From contig PNMZ01000006.1 of assembly GCA_013823945.1 (NCBI GenBank), positions 124,001 through 188,000 on the forward strand: DNA of 64,000 bases, read 5' to 3'. The notes beneath the pieces were generated by a model, which did no database searches, had not been told where the DNA came from, and saw only the letters and a program-made list of their open reading frames with translations. This DNA comes from a bacterium. GTDB taxonomy: Bacteria > Armatimonadota > Fimbriimonadia > Fimbriimonadales > Fimbriimonadaceae. Made by a program: the position numbers and the translations under genes. Positions 22,799-30,582 of the stretch are shown here, in pieces (the stretch's first letter is position 1; each line of letters starts with the position of its first letter).

Positions 22799-23095
22799 TC
22801 AAAGGTTGATGGTATCCTTGCTCGGATCGACGGTGCGCTTGTATTGCTGTTTGTTGTATACGACGACGGCATGCTTCTTCGACGAGCGGAACGTGTTCTT
22901 GAGGAAGTTCCAGCACCAGCCGATAAACCGGCCGACAGTGGGGCGCATGAGACGTTCGATCACGCCACGCTTTGTCACGATGCCCATGAGCACGTCATAG
23001 GCGAGCAGGACACACGCAAGGCTGAAGATGATCTGCGGAAAAATAAACATCGAGATGATAGCGGCTGACATAGCGATACGGGCTGTACGGTTCAT
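22799..23095 (-). CDS. Small membrane protein, 98 aa
   Basis: Start MNRTARIAMSAAII is chosen because AGGAGG lies 9 bases upstream; the longer frame has none. Hydrophobic stretches at residues 5-35 (ARIAMSAAIISMFIFPQIIFSLACVLLAY) suggest two passes, followed by a basic tail (KNTFRSSKKHAVVV). The start pattern and charge layout resemble the protein at 13800-14021, so the two may be paralogues. The stop abuts the hammerhead ribozyme. Confidence 0.65.
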   Translation of the reverse strand: MNRTARIAMSAAIISMFIFPQIIFSLACVLLAYDVLMGIVTKRGVIERLMRPTVGRFIGWCWNFLKNTFRSSKKHAVVVYNKQQYKRTVDPSKDTINL

Positions 23096-23123
23096 AGTAG
23101 GGTTCCTCCTAGTGTATGTTGGA

Positions 23124-23378
23124 TTAGGTATAGCTGAATTCTGAAAGCGAATAGAAGTCACAAAGCTCCTTCAACTCCGGGTCGTTATATTCCTGCTCGG
23201 TGATCTCAACGACGGTTAAATCCCAATAAGTCCATTCGTTTTGTTTGAGATTTTCTTCTGTGATGGCGCCAGGCCGAAGTCCGAAGCGATCCTCTAACTC
23301 TGTCGCGATTTGATGTTCCTCGCGGGTGAAGCGGTCAACAGTACCTGATACGTGAGTCTCCTTGAAATAGCGTCTCAT
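23124..23378 (-). CDS. Unknown small acidic protein, 84 aa
   Basis: Starts MRRYFKETHVSGTVD with AAGGAG about 11 bases upstream and an ATGA overlap with the previous gene. It has a helical acidic N-terminal half (REEHQIATELEDRFG) and a strand plus helix C-terminal half (YWDLTVVEITEQEYNDPELKELCDF). No family recognised. Confidence 0.6.
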   Translation of the reverse strand: MRRYFKETHVSGTVDRFTREEHQIATELEDRFGLRPGAITEENLKQNEWTYWDLTVVEITEQEYNDPELKELCDFYSLSEFSYT

Positions 23379-23554
23379 GCTGTCGCACGCTCCTTCAACA
23401 TCTGGTTGTATTGGATCAACTTCGCCTTGGCGATCGCAAAGGAGCGCACCGTTTCTACGGTACGCTCCAAGCGGATCAACTTGCCTGTGTTAGGGGAGAC
23501 GTCAAACATACGCTCCCGGATTTCAAACTGTCCGTTACATGGCACGATAAACAT
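23375..23554 (-). CDS. Small basic helical protein, 59 aa
   Basis: Read directly from the sequence: starts MFIVPCNGQFEIRER with GGGAGAGGG upstream. The C-terminal half is a basic helix (TVRSFAIAKAKLIQYNQMLKE). It overlaps the previous gene by 20 bases and the next by ATGA, which supports it as a coupled gene. Confidence 0.55.
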   Translation of the reverse strand: MFIVPCNGQFEIRERMFDVSPNTGKLIRLERTVETVRSFAIAKAKLIQYNQMLKERATA

Positions 23555-23852
23555 CGAGGCCCTCTCCCTTCAAATCAGATTCGTATTCAAAGCACAACTC
23601 TTCCATTGCGTCCCGCTCCCCTTTGGCGATACGAGCCACAGAGATAGAGACGTTCGAGCTCATCGATTCAAAGACAATCATATTCCCGATACGGGCATAC
23701 GTGAGGTCTAGGATATCGATACCAATCATGTTGAAGCGCTCCTCTACGAGATTGACCATCTCGTGGTCCCCTGCGTAAGACTCCTCGAGTACGACGTACT
23801 CTTTATCTGGGAAAGCTCCAAGGTTAAGTGACAATGACAATAATGAATGCAT
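23535..23852 (-). CDS. Unknown small acidic protein, 105 aa
   Basis: Start MHSLLSLSLNLG is chosen because AAAGGAGG lies about 8 bases upstream. It looks like a small alpha/beta domain (YVVLEESYAGDHEM, IGIDILDLTYARIGNMIVFES), acidic throughout. Its mRNA leader contains hammerhead ribozyme B and, further upstream, a leader hairpin repeat. Confidence 0.6.
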   Translation of the reverse strand: MHSLLSLSLNLGAFPDKEYVVLEESYAGDHEMVNLVEERFNMIGIDILDLTYARIGNMIVFESMSSNVSISVARIAKGERDAMEELCFEYESDLKGEGLDVYRAM

Positions 23853-23875
23853 AATAGTTTCCTCCTTTGGATGTT

Positions 23876-23931
23876 CAGCTATCTCATCAGTGGCGCTTGC
23901 TGAAGGCACCAGACGCCCGTAGGCGTTTCGA
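23876..23931 (-). ncRNA. Type II hammerhead ribozyme B
   Basis: The minus strand repeats the same core as ribozyme A: C-GAAA (23930-23926), stem III ACGCC-UACG-GGCGU (a UNCG loop again), UC (23913-23912), stem I UGGUGC/GCGCCA with loop CUUCAGCAA, CUGAUGA (23890-23884) and GAUAGCUG. Stem I and the loop I pseudoknot partner (CAGC with GCUG) differ from ribozyme A only by changes that keep pairing. Cleavage would fall between 23912 and 23911, about 60 bases before the next start codon. Confidence 0.9.
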
Positions 23932-23946
23932 CTTTATTCGTGGAAT

Positions 23947-23963
23947 CCCGGCGGCAGCCGGAC
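23947..23963 (-). repeat. Leader hairpin repeat, copy 3
   Basis: Minus strand GTCCGGC-TGCC-GCCGGG followed by ATTCCACGAAT. It lies directly upstream of hammerhead ribozyme B and downstream of the membrane-protein gene at 23989-24177. Confidence 0.55.
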
Positions 23964-23988
23964 CGGCCACCACCGAGAGAGCACGGTG

Positions 23989-24177
23989 TTAAAAGATATC
24001 GCGGACAGCCTGTCTCGGCATCATGACGCCAAACATGATGAGTGCCACACCTAAGAAGATATAGATGAGGTTCTCTGTGACTGGCATCATTCCACTGAAG
24101 TACGACTCGTAGCCATTCACGACACGGTCGACGATGCAGGCCACACCTGCAAAGACCATCATCAACTTGAACCACAT
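23989..24177 (-). CDS. Small membrane protein, 62 aa
   Basis: Start MWFKLMMVFAGVAC is chosen because AAAGGAGGG lies 7 bases upstream. Two hydrophobic segments (MMVFAGVACIVDRVV, LIYIFLGVALIMFGVMM) flank a polar loop. The C-terminus (PRQAVRDIF) is basic. A leader hairpin repeat lies about 30 bases upstream of the start. Confidence 0.6.
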   Translation of the reverse strand: MWFKLMMVFAGVACIVDRVVNGYESYFSGMMPVTENLIYIFLGVALIMFGVMMPRQAVRDIF

Positions 24178-24207
24178 AGAAAGCCCTCCTTTCATAATTC
24201 GTGGAAG

Positions 24208-24224
24208 CCCGGCGGCAGCCGGAC
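24208..24224 (-). repeat. Leader hairpin repeat, copy 4
   Basis: Minus strand GTCCGGC-TGCC-GCCGGG followed by CTTCCACGAAT and then, 6 bases later, the ribosome site of the membrane-protein gene at 23989-24177. Confidence 0.55.
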
Positions 24225-24434
24225 CAACCACGTTGATTCGTCAGCGGTGACCCTCCCGTAGGGGCGGACCTTTCGCACCCGCCCTTAGGGGGCAAGCCCA
24301 AAGCCCGTGGGCACCTGAAATGCGTCGTCCGAGAAAGCCCACCAACAAGCGGAACCTGAACGGACGACAAAAGAAAAGAACGGATCCCCACGCTCCAGGA
24401 CAACACCCGGAACGAAGGAAACCGTTCATGGAAT

Positions 24435-24451
24435 CCCGGCGGTAGCCGGAC
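24435..24451 (-). repeat. Leader hairpin repeat, copy 5
   Basis: Minus strand GTCCGGC-TACC-GCCGGG followed by ATTCCATGAAC. The single change (TGCC to TACC) falls in the loop. No gene start lies close downstream. Confidence 0.5.
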
Positions 24452-24736
24452 ACACCAAAGCATGCAACCATACGATGTAACAGAACCTTCTTCTCGAAGG
24501 CAGACCTTACACGCTAGAGGGAGACCTCCCTCGGGGAATGAGCCCGTAGGGGGAAGACCCCATACGGAACCCGCTCCACGCACCACAATCCACCAGCTGT
24601 CTCGACTGGTCACACGCCCACCCTTGGGAGGCAAGCACCTGGCACCACGACGCACCAACACCTACCCGAAGGGGGATAGGCACGTCATGGGAATCAGGGC
24701 GACAGGGCAACCCGACAAAGAGGAAGTGGGGGAAGC

Positions 24737-27700
24737 TCATCCGAGGATAAGCTCCAAGCCCACGTTGTTGTTGTTCGGATTCGCCTTGTCGTTTGGAAGA
24801 ATGACGTTCGTCACCTTGACGCGGCCAGTGAATCCGACGACTGTATCGATGTGGTCCTTGAAGACCTTCACCTGTACACCATTTGCGAACACAACGTGTG
24901 GCGTGCCATCGATCACTTGGATCTCAGCAACGTCACCGTTCATGCGCTCAGAGAGGACACCATGGTTAGAGAGGCGGATACCACGAAGTTTGATACGACG
25001 ACCTTTGAATACGTCGAAGTAGTTCTTACGTGCTTCCTTGCCTTCAGCCTCCATGAATGCAGCGTAGACGTACTCAGCCGCGGCACGGAATGGGAACGAA
25101 CGACCTTGGAACGTGTTCTCGTCTTTCTTGAACGCTTTACGTTGAACCACCTTGTAAACGTAGAAGCCGAACTGAGCTTTCGTGATACCGACTTTCGTTG
25201 CGTTCGCGTAGAGGGCATCCATCTCGTCCGTGTACTTCTCGAAGATGGCAGAGAGCTCTTCAGCGAACATCTTCTCTTGTTTCTCAGAGAGGCCACCTTC
25301 TTGGTTGGCGACAAGGTCATCACGTGACTTCATGAGTGAACGAACCTCATGCGAGTAGCCCATGTCGATCTTGCTGATGAAGCTGTAGAGTTTCGAGTAG
25401 TGCTCGTCGTTGAACGGGATCGTCGCTGAGAATGCTGCGAGGACTTCCTGCTCTTTCTCGAGACGCTGCATCAAGAGGCCAGAGTCTTTCGTGAGACGGG
25501 CGATGCGGTTGTTGACTTCTTTGTAGAGCATCGTGAATACAGATGGAGCCTGTTGCTCTTCGTTGCCTGACTTCATCCATACCGGACGAGCCCATTTGAA
25601 GTGCTTCTTGCCATGCTCGTTCGTCTCCCAAGTACCGAGGCGGTAAGCAAGCGCACCTGGGTTTTCCATGAATGCCAACTGTTCTTTGAGCTCGACTTCG
25701 AATGCGCCACCTTTCTTCGCACGGTCGATCTCGTAACCTTGGATAAGACGGAGGTACGCCATCCAGTTCAACATCGTATCAGCCTCTCCCTTGAGGAAGG
25801 CGACGCGATCCATATCACTAGCAGCTTTCGCTTGACGAGTCTCGTATGCGACAGCACGGAGCGCATCGTGAAGCATCGTTGCGTAATCCGTGAACTCACC
25901 GATCCGGTTAGGCTTGAGTGTCAATGAGTCATAGAAGTCCTGCATTTGAAGGAATGCGACAGTCGCTTCACGAGTCCACTCTGATACCTCGAGCTTGAAG
26001 CCTTTCTGTGATTTCACGCCAGGGACCATGAAGTCGCCTTCAGGCACGATCTCTTCAGACCAAGGGCAGCCGGCGATAAGTTCTCCTTCTTTCGTGATAG
26101 CGAAGTCAAGTACCGGCGGGTAAGCGTCTTGCGTGCGGATGGCGGCCATGACAAAACGTCCATCGATGATCACCATGACGAGGTCACCGTCGTAGTCAAG
26201 ACCACCTTGTTTGATGGCGAGGAAGTCGTGCGCGCTGTAGAGTACGAACCCTTCGAAGTATCCTTCTGCAAGGGCAATCGCATCGAGGTAGCGTTGATCG
26301 AGCTCTTCATGCTCAGGAGCCAAGAGGGCAGCGACCTCGCCAAGTGACTGGAGTGGGAAACGGCCTGTGGCGAAGTCAGTTCCACCATTCATGAGACGAC
26401 CTTTGATGAGGGTGATGGCAGACCCTGCTTTGATACCGGCCTCACGCTTCACTTCGAACGTCATATCGAGGATTGCATCGATGATCGCGTAGACGTCGTT
26501 CATGGCGAACTTGAACTCAGCCTTCATCGGGAGTTTGCCGTCGCGGATACGTTTCATCGCCTCTTTCGACTGATCGATCGCAGTGCGGGCAAGGTACGGG
26601 TCTTTCGCCGCGAGCGTTGACTCAGAGAGGAACTTATCGAGCATCGTGTGTTGTTCAGCAAGACCTTCTTTGTTGAGGAGGCCGAGGATCGCACGTGGAT
26701 CAGTGGCAACAGCGTTGTATGCATCGTATACAGGGTTAGCGATGTCAAGGTAAGACTCATGTTTCATGAGGATACCGTGACCCATTTGGTAAGAAGCCTC
26801 GAGGACTTTCTCTTTCTTGCGACGAGCAGGGTTCATGACACGAAGTTCAGTTTGGACAGGCATGTGAGCAAGGTAAGAACGGATATCGACCTTCACTGAT
26901 GATTCGAACATCAACAAGTGGAAACCTGGGAATGTCTCCTCGAAATCTGGGAGGAAGATGATGCAACCCTTACAAGCCGGTGCAAGACGGAACTGGCATC
27001 CCGCTACATTCTCGCCGAAGAGGGCACTGATATGTTTCTTCAAGAAAGGACCGGCGATTGCGCTACCATCTGTGATCTCTTGGCTGATTGGGTGATCCTT
27101 CGCGTTCAACGTGACAATCTCTTTCGTCTCAAGGTCGAGGACTTGGTATTCACCTTGGTAAACGATCGACGTGACATCAGAAGTGACGATGGCGTTGAAG
27201 TCTCCACCGACGATGCCGTAAGAGTCTGGGCCGTAAAGTGCGCTTGTGTCGACAACCTCAGTCCCCATGTAGAGGCCAGTCCCGAGAGAGTTCGATGCGT
27301 TCAAGGCAGCACGGTCTTTCGAAGCGTCAACGATGAATCCGAGTGTAGCAGGGTGCGAACCGAGCTTGTCGAGAAGTTCGATACGTGCACCGAATACGAG
27401 ATCATTCGAACGGACGAGCGTTCCTTGCATCTGACGACGGTTCGACGCAGAACGAATTGACGGCTCATAAGCGAAGTATTTCTCGCTGAGTGGTTCACGG
27501 ACATAGATCTTGGCTCCACCTTTGAGTACGGCATCATACAAGGCTGCAGACTTCTTGCTCGCTTCGACATATACGAGTTCACGGGCATCCCACATGATAC
27601 GGTCGACTTGATGACCGGCAGTCGTAAGGACTTTGGCACGGACTTGGCGATTAACAGCGACTCCTTCAAGAAGGTTCGACTGCGAGCGGCGGCCGTATTT

Positions 27701-29077
27701 AGCGTCAACGTAGATGTGTTTCAAGTCTTCGCTGATATTCGCATCGTCGAATGAAAACTCAAGCGTGAGGACTTGGTCGTATTTCGCACGTGTGAATTTC
27801 TTACGCGGCAACTTGACTTCTGCAAGGATTGGTTTAATATATTTAGTAGCAGAACCTTTGGCCACGCCGAAGTCTTCTGGATTGCGGAGGAAAGCAATCA
27901 AGTTGTTAGGGTCTTCTTGGGTCGCAACCAAGAGGGCCTCTTTTAATTTAGACGTACCTTTGAAACCAGGTTGTTTCATGACATAGTTGAACGCATCCTC
28001 GTACTGCGTGAGGTGCATCGGGTCTTCTTTCTGAGCTGATGTGATCTCTAATACTTTGAGCAATTCCACTTTATCTTCCCCTTCATTGTTATCTTCTGCC
28101 ACAGGAGTCTCACCCATAGCAGGTACATATTCCAATTCGTTCTCCAATAAGTTGTTCGTTTCTACCATTTCAACCACTCCTTCGTTTTTGTTGTTTGCCA
28201 CAGAAGTCTCATCCATGGCAAGGCCGACATATTTCTTACTTTGGTGTAACAGCTTTACATACGTGCTCATGTTCTTGTGATTCAACAACTCGTACTCTTC
28301 TTTCTCAGCATCCTCTACGAATGTACGACCTAGCTCCCAAGCATTCTTCTCGAGCTTAAGGGTGACCTCAGTGACACGGCCCACATTCTCTGGATTGAAG
28401 ATATGCTCAACAGCGGTATGATCTGATGCGTGACCAAGCTCGTGAGCAATAGCAACACGTACATAGGTGCGCCAGTCCATACCAAGAGTAGAGGCAGCAA
28501 GACGTAGCTCGACTGTATCAGCAAGCCAGATGATGCGTTTCTTTGCCCAATCGCAAACGACCATATCCTCATTGCCATGTAAGATGCGGCTACCTGTGAA
28601 GAGTCTCCAACCTGGGAAGAAATCAGACCATACAGACCAGTATGCGTTTAGCGTATCCTCAACTGCTTCAGGCGTGATGTCATTGTTAGTGACGACGTAG
28701 TGGAAAAGACCTTTGGCAGCGTTGATGACCTTGGGACCAGCAGTAAGGAAGTCTTTGAGCATACGTTTAGCAGATAGTCCTGCAGTGAAGCGATCATCGA
28801 TACCCATGTAGACATACGAGAACTCAGGCACTTCTTGACGGTTGAAACCATCGTGTGTAGGAGCCAATACACCACATTCGCAAAGACTGTTCAACATAGT
28901 AGCGGCCATTAAGATACCATTATCCATCATGAACTCAGTGAGATTGATGAAATCCCCATTGTTGTAGCGTTCCTCAAGGTACAATACAGCTTCCAATACT
29001 ACGTTATCGTTTACAGTGTTCATCATCATTTCCCCCTTGTTTGTGTTAGCCGACATTGAGTTATTAGTGTTCATCAT
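24737..29077 (-). CDS. HExxH metallopeptidase fused to DxDGD RNA polymerase
   Basis: 1446 residues. An N-terminal region has an HELGHASDH site at 212-220 (HExxH plus a later His), with ELGRTF about 30 residues on, as in ImmA/IrrE-type peptidases. After a linker, the C-terminal half carries the signs of a QDE-1/YonO-type polymerase. These are EITDGSAIAG near 668, FRLAPACKGC near 696 (the conserved Lys-Gly of the first barrel), GRFPLQSLGEV near 905, and GGLDYDGDLVMVI near 958, whose three Asp would bind the catalytic magnesium. The expected role is transcription of phage genes by a single subunit. The start at 29077 overlaps the previous stop; a second ATG at 29029-29023 also has a ribosome site. 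Confidence 0.8.
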   Translation of the reverse strand: MMNTNNSMSANTNKGEMMMNTVNDNVVLEAVLYLEERYNNGDFINLTEFMMDNGILMAATMLNSLCECGVLAPTHDGFNRQEVPEFSYVYMGIDDRFTAGLSAKRMLKDFLTAGPKVINAAKGLFHYVVTNNDITPEAVEDTLNAYWSVWSDFFPGWRLFTGSRILHGNEDMVVCDWAKKRIIWLADTVELRLAASTLGMDWRTYVRVAIAHELGHASDHTAVEHIFNPENVGRVTEVTLKLEKNAWELGRTFVEDAEKEEYELLNHKNMSTYVKLLHQSKKYVGLAMDETSVANNKNEGVVEMVETNNLLENELEYVPAMGETPVAEDNNEGEDKVELLKVLEITSAQKEDPMHLTQYEDAFNYVMKQPGFKGTSKLKEALLVATQEDPNNLIAFLRNPEDFGVAKGSATKYIKPILAEVKLPRKKFTRAKYDQVLTLEFSFDDANISEDLKHIYVDAKYGRRSQSNLLEGVAVNRQVRAKVLTTAGHQVDRIMWDARELVYVEASKKSAALYDAVLKGGAKIYVREPLSEKYFAYEPSIRSASNRRQMQGTLVRSNDLVFGARIELLDKLGSHPATLGFIVDASKDRAALNASNSLGTGLYMGTEVVDTSALYGPDSYGIVGGDFNAIVTSDVTSIVYQGEYQVLDLETKEIVTLNAKDHPISQEITDGSAIAGPFLKKHISALFGENVAGCQFRLAPACKGCIIFLPDFEETFPGFHLLMFESSVKVDIRSYLAHMPVQTELRVMNPARRKKEKVLEASYQMGHGILMKHESYLDIANPVYDAYNAVATDPRAILGLLNKEGLAEQHTMLDKFLSESTLAAKDPYLARTAIDQSKEAMKRIRDGKLPMKAEFKFAMNDVYAIIDAILDMTFEVKREAGIKAGSAITLIKGRLMNGGTDFATGRFPLQSLGEVAALLAPEHEELDQRYLDAIALAEGYFEGFVLYSAHDFLAIKQGGLDYDGDLVMVIIDGRFVMAAIRTQDAYPPVLDFAITKEGELIAGCPWSEEIVPEGDFMVPGVKSQKGFKLEVSEWTREATVAFLQMQDFYDSLTLKPNRIGEFTDYATMLHDALRAVAYETRQAKAASDMDRVAFLKGEADTMLNWMAYLRLIQGYEIDRAKKGGAFEVELKEQLAFMENPGALAYRLGTWETNEHGKKHFKWARPVWMKSGNEEQQAPSVFTMLYKEVNNRIARLTKDSGLLMQRLEKEQEVLAAFSATIPFNDEHYSKLYSFISKIDMGYSHEVRSLMKSRDDLVANQEGGLSEKQEKMFAEELSAIFEKYTDEMDALYANATKVGITKAQFGFYVYKVVQRKAFKKDENTFQGRSFPFRAAAEYVYAAFMEAEGKEARKNYFDVFKGRRIKLRGIRLSNHGVLSERMNGDVAEIQVIDGTPHVVFANGVQVKVFKDHIDTVVGFTGRVKVTNVILPNDKANPNNNNVGLELILG

Positions 29078-29310
29078 TGTGTGACCATTCCTTTCTTCTC
29101 CAAATAGTTGACAGCGAATCGATAGCCTTCACTTGTAAGAATGACTGTTACGACGTCCCCGCGACGTACTGTTACGACACCGTTGACCTCAAACATATCG
29201 AGCATCATCTTCGACACGTGGAGAGTCCCACACGACTCCATGAGTTGACCCCACTCCACGAACTTGTCTAACTTGCGTGCACCGACCAATACCTTTAATA
29301 CGTTGTTCAT
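29074..29310 (-). CDS. Small winged-helix-like protein, 78 aa
   Basis: Starts MNNVLKVLVGARK with AAAGGAG upstream. The order helix, helix (GTLHVSKMMLDMFEVNG), strand pair (VVTVRRGDVVTVILTSEG), helix (YRFAVNYLEKKG) fits a small winged-helix DNA-binding domain. The stop overlaps the polymerase start, so it may be a partner or regulator of the polymerase. Assignment by pattern only. Confidence 0.55.
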   Translation of the reverse strand: MNNVLKVLVGARKLDKFVEWGQLMESCGTLHVSKMMLDMFEVNGVVTVRRGDVVTVILTSEGYRFAVNYLEKKGMVTQ

Positions 29311-29333
29311 TAAGCAACACTCCTTTGATTTGA

Positions 29334-29433
29334 TTCCCCTCTAGGGGGTGGGGCACCGAACTCCATTGAGAACGGAATACAATATAACTAGGTAGCTCCC
29401 AAAATTTTTTTTGAAATTTTGCCCCTATAGGGC
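29334..29433. repeat. Two palindromes in the divergent control region
   Basis: TTCCCCTCTAGGGGG at 29334-29348 and GCCCCTATAGGGC at 29421-29433 match the palindromes near 18 kb. They flank the probable start of left-half transcription. The right one is followed on the plus strand by GTTTTTC and could double as a short terminator hairpin. Confidence 0.45.
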
Positions 29434-29497
29434 GTTTTTCTCTCGTTCCGGATGTGAAAGATCTTCGAGGAATTTATAAAAACAAAAAAAGAAATAT

Positions 29498-29526
29498 TGA
29501 ACGGGCGGGTGTGAGCGTGGTAAGGT
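29498..29526 (+). promoter_or_regulatory. Plus-strand promoter P1
   Basis: TTGAAC at 29498-29503, 17 bases, then TAAGGT at 29521-29526, preceded by GAGCGTGG, which is shared with promoter P3. It is a weak -10 but a good spacing. Transcription would start near 29533. Confidence 0.5.
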
Positions 29527-29532
29527 TTTCTC

Positions 29533-29738
29533 AAGAAGCCATGAGCTTCTAGGCGCCCGGCAGACGGGGCCTTGTCGTGAGGGCTCCGCATGGTCCTCAT
29601 GACAAACATATGTATGGGCTCCACAAACGGGCCCGATGGTATAGGAAATGGAGTGGCCTCCAGGTCCAGGTACTGTGCAGCTCCTTCGCGGGGGTGGCAG
29701 AAAGGGGTGCATTGGTAACGATGTGCTCCTTTTTCTTT
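29533..29738 (+). ncRNA. Structured RNA of about 205 nt (cassette 1)
   Basis: The stretch between promoter P1 and a terminator has no gene. Helices include AGAAGC/GCTTCT near 29535-29551 and CGTGAGG/CCTCATG near 29575-29600. The leading strand and A-rich links suit an RNA. The terminator is AGGGGTGCAT/ATGTGCTCCT followed by TTTTC. Confidence 0.5.
29701..29738 (+). terminator. Intrinsic terminator of cassette 1
   Basis: A 10-position stem (29703-29712 with 29721-29730, including G-T pairs) followed by TTTTTCTTT. It lies upstream of the small gene at 29785, which could therefore be expressed only by readthrough. Confidence 0.65.
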
Positions 29739-29784
29739 GAAAAAAACAGAGCGCACCTGACGGTGCCGGAAGGAGTTGAAACCC

Positions 29785-29973
29785 ATGCCAGAAGAAGAGT
29801 ACACATATGAGCTAGGTGTTTGCGAGATGACAGGGGACGCCGTCCTCGATATGGATGAGATGGCCCGCTTCATCGCAGAGAAGACAGGCACCACGGTCGA
29901 GCAAATCGTCGCGTATCAGGAAGCCGAGCTCGAATATATGACCAAGTGCGGCATCGTCGCGCAAGAAGTTTAA
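29785..29973 (+). CDS. Small acidic protein, 62 aa
   Basis: Start MPEEEYTYELGVC is chosen because GGAAGGAG lies 9 bases upstream. The first plus-strand gene of the boundary region. It is acidic and helical (LDMDEMARFIAEKTGTTVEQIVAYQEAELEYM), with a pattern like a small DNA-binding or adaptor protein. Function unknown. It sits between two RNA cassettes. Confidence 0.55.
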   Translation: MPEEEYTYELGVCEMTGDAVLDMDEMARFIAEKTGTTVEQIVAYQEAELEYMTKCGIVAQEV

Positions 29974-29988
29974 AAAATAAAAATAGAG

Positions 29989-30017
29989 TGGTCATGGAAG
30001 GGCGAGCATGGTATAAT
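29989..30017 (+). promoter_or_regulatory. Plus-strand promoter P2
   Basis: GCATGGTATAATCC, with TATAAT at 30012-30017 and an extended TG before it. The -35 (TGGTCA) is weak. Transcription would start near 30024. Confidence 0.6.
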
Positions 30018-30023
30018 CCATGT

Positions 30024-30561
30024 ACAGGGTTCCATTGCCACTGTAGGGTCGACTGGCCCACGGTCCGTTCAGGACGTACCGATCCCTCAGACGGGGCTTC
30101 TCACGCTTGTGAGTTGAAACAATACGTTGAGGCCTAAGACCATGAGTCTAAGGCACCTGACTTGCCGGCTTGATGTCGGTCCACTCCACGGAAGGTAAGA
30201 GTACGTGGGTGCGGGTGGGAAATTCGGGCCCGGGGCTAACCGAACCGATCGATGGTCGTGAAGACCCAGTTGTAGTCGAGTGCAGCTGACCCCTGGCGGG
30301 GCCTTCTTTATGGGTAGGAAGAGAAAATATACGTCGGACTGTATTCCCCTAAACTATAGCGAGGGGCGACTCGAACTTCAGGGCGAAAGCCCTCACGTAT
30401 CACCAGAGTGGTCGTGCACCGAACGCGGTGAACACGACCTAGGTGGTGCGGCTTGCCACGCGAGTGGAAAGCCAGGCATGTGCGGTTACCCCTTCGTTCG
30501 CCTCATATGTCTTGCTGTCCGCTCGAAGGAGCAAGGACCTGCCAACCGGTGGGTCTTTTTT
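30024..30561 (+). ncRNA. Large structured RNA of about 540 nt (cassette 2)
   Basis: It lies between promoter P2 and a strong terminator, with no gene of its own. Plus-strand helices include CTCAC-GCTT-GTGAG at 30100-30113, GCCTAAGAC/GTCTAAGGC at 30132-30153 and GGGC-GAAA-GCCC (GAAA loop) at 30381-30392. A GTGGTCGTG/CACGACC stem near 30407-30440 adds to these. Length and density of helices are those of an ornate non-coding RNA. No known family could be assigned by eye. Confidence 0.55.
30536..30561 (+). terminator. Intrinsic terminator of cassette 2
   Basis: An 8-bp stem, GACCTGCC/GGTGGGTC (two G-T pairs), with loop AACC, followed by TTTTTT. Confidence 0.75.
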
Positions 30562-30582
30562 GTGTGAAAGGGGTTGAGGAAT

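Larger units (their letters stand above)
24178..24736. other. Hairpin-rich spacer after the polymerase gene
   Basis: A 560-base stretch without a convincing gene; a long minus-strand frame crosses it but has no ribosome site and a low-complexity product. It carries two copies of the leader hairpin repeat and many small G/C hairpins with 3-4 base loops (CCC-GTA-GGGG, CCGCCC-TTA-GGGGGC, CCC-TTG-GGAGG, CCC-GAA-GGGGG). On the minus strand this would be the long 3' end of the polymerase mRNA or the leader of the genes after it. Confidence 0.4.

Noticed and set aside
24236-24246. CTGACGA on the minus strand (a permitted hammerhead core variant)
   Set aside because: The upstream GAAA segment cannot form stem III with a UH cut site at correct spacing.
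23879-24661. Long minus-strand frame of 260 codons
   Set aside because: No ribosome site, low-complexity product with repeats of PPGFHE and LPPKGG that come from the hairpin repeats, and it overlaps a better small gene and ribozyme B.
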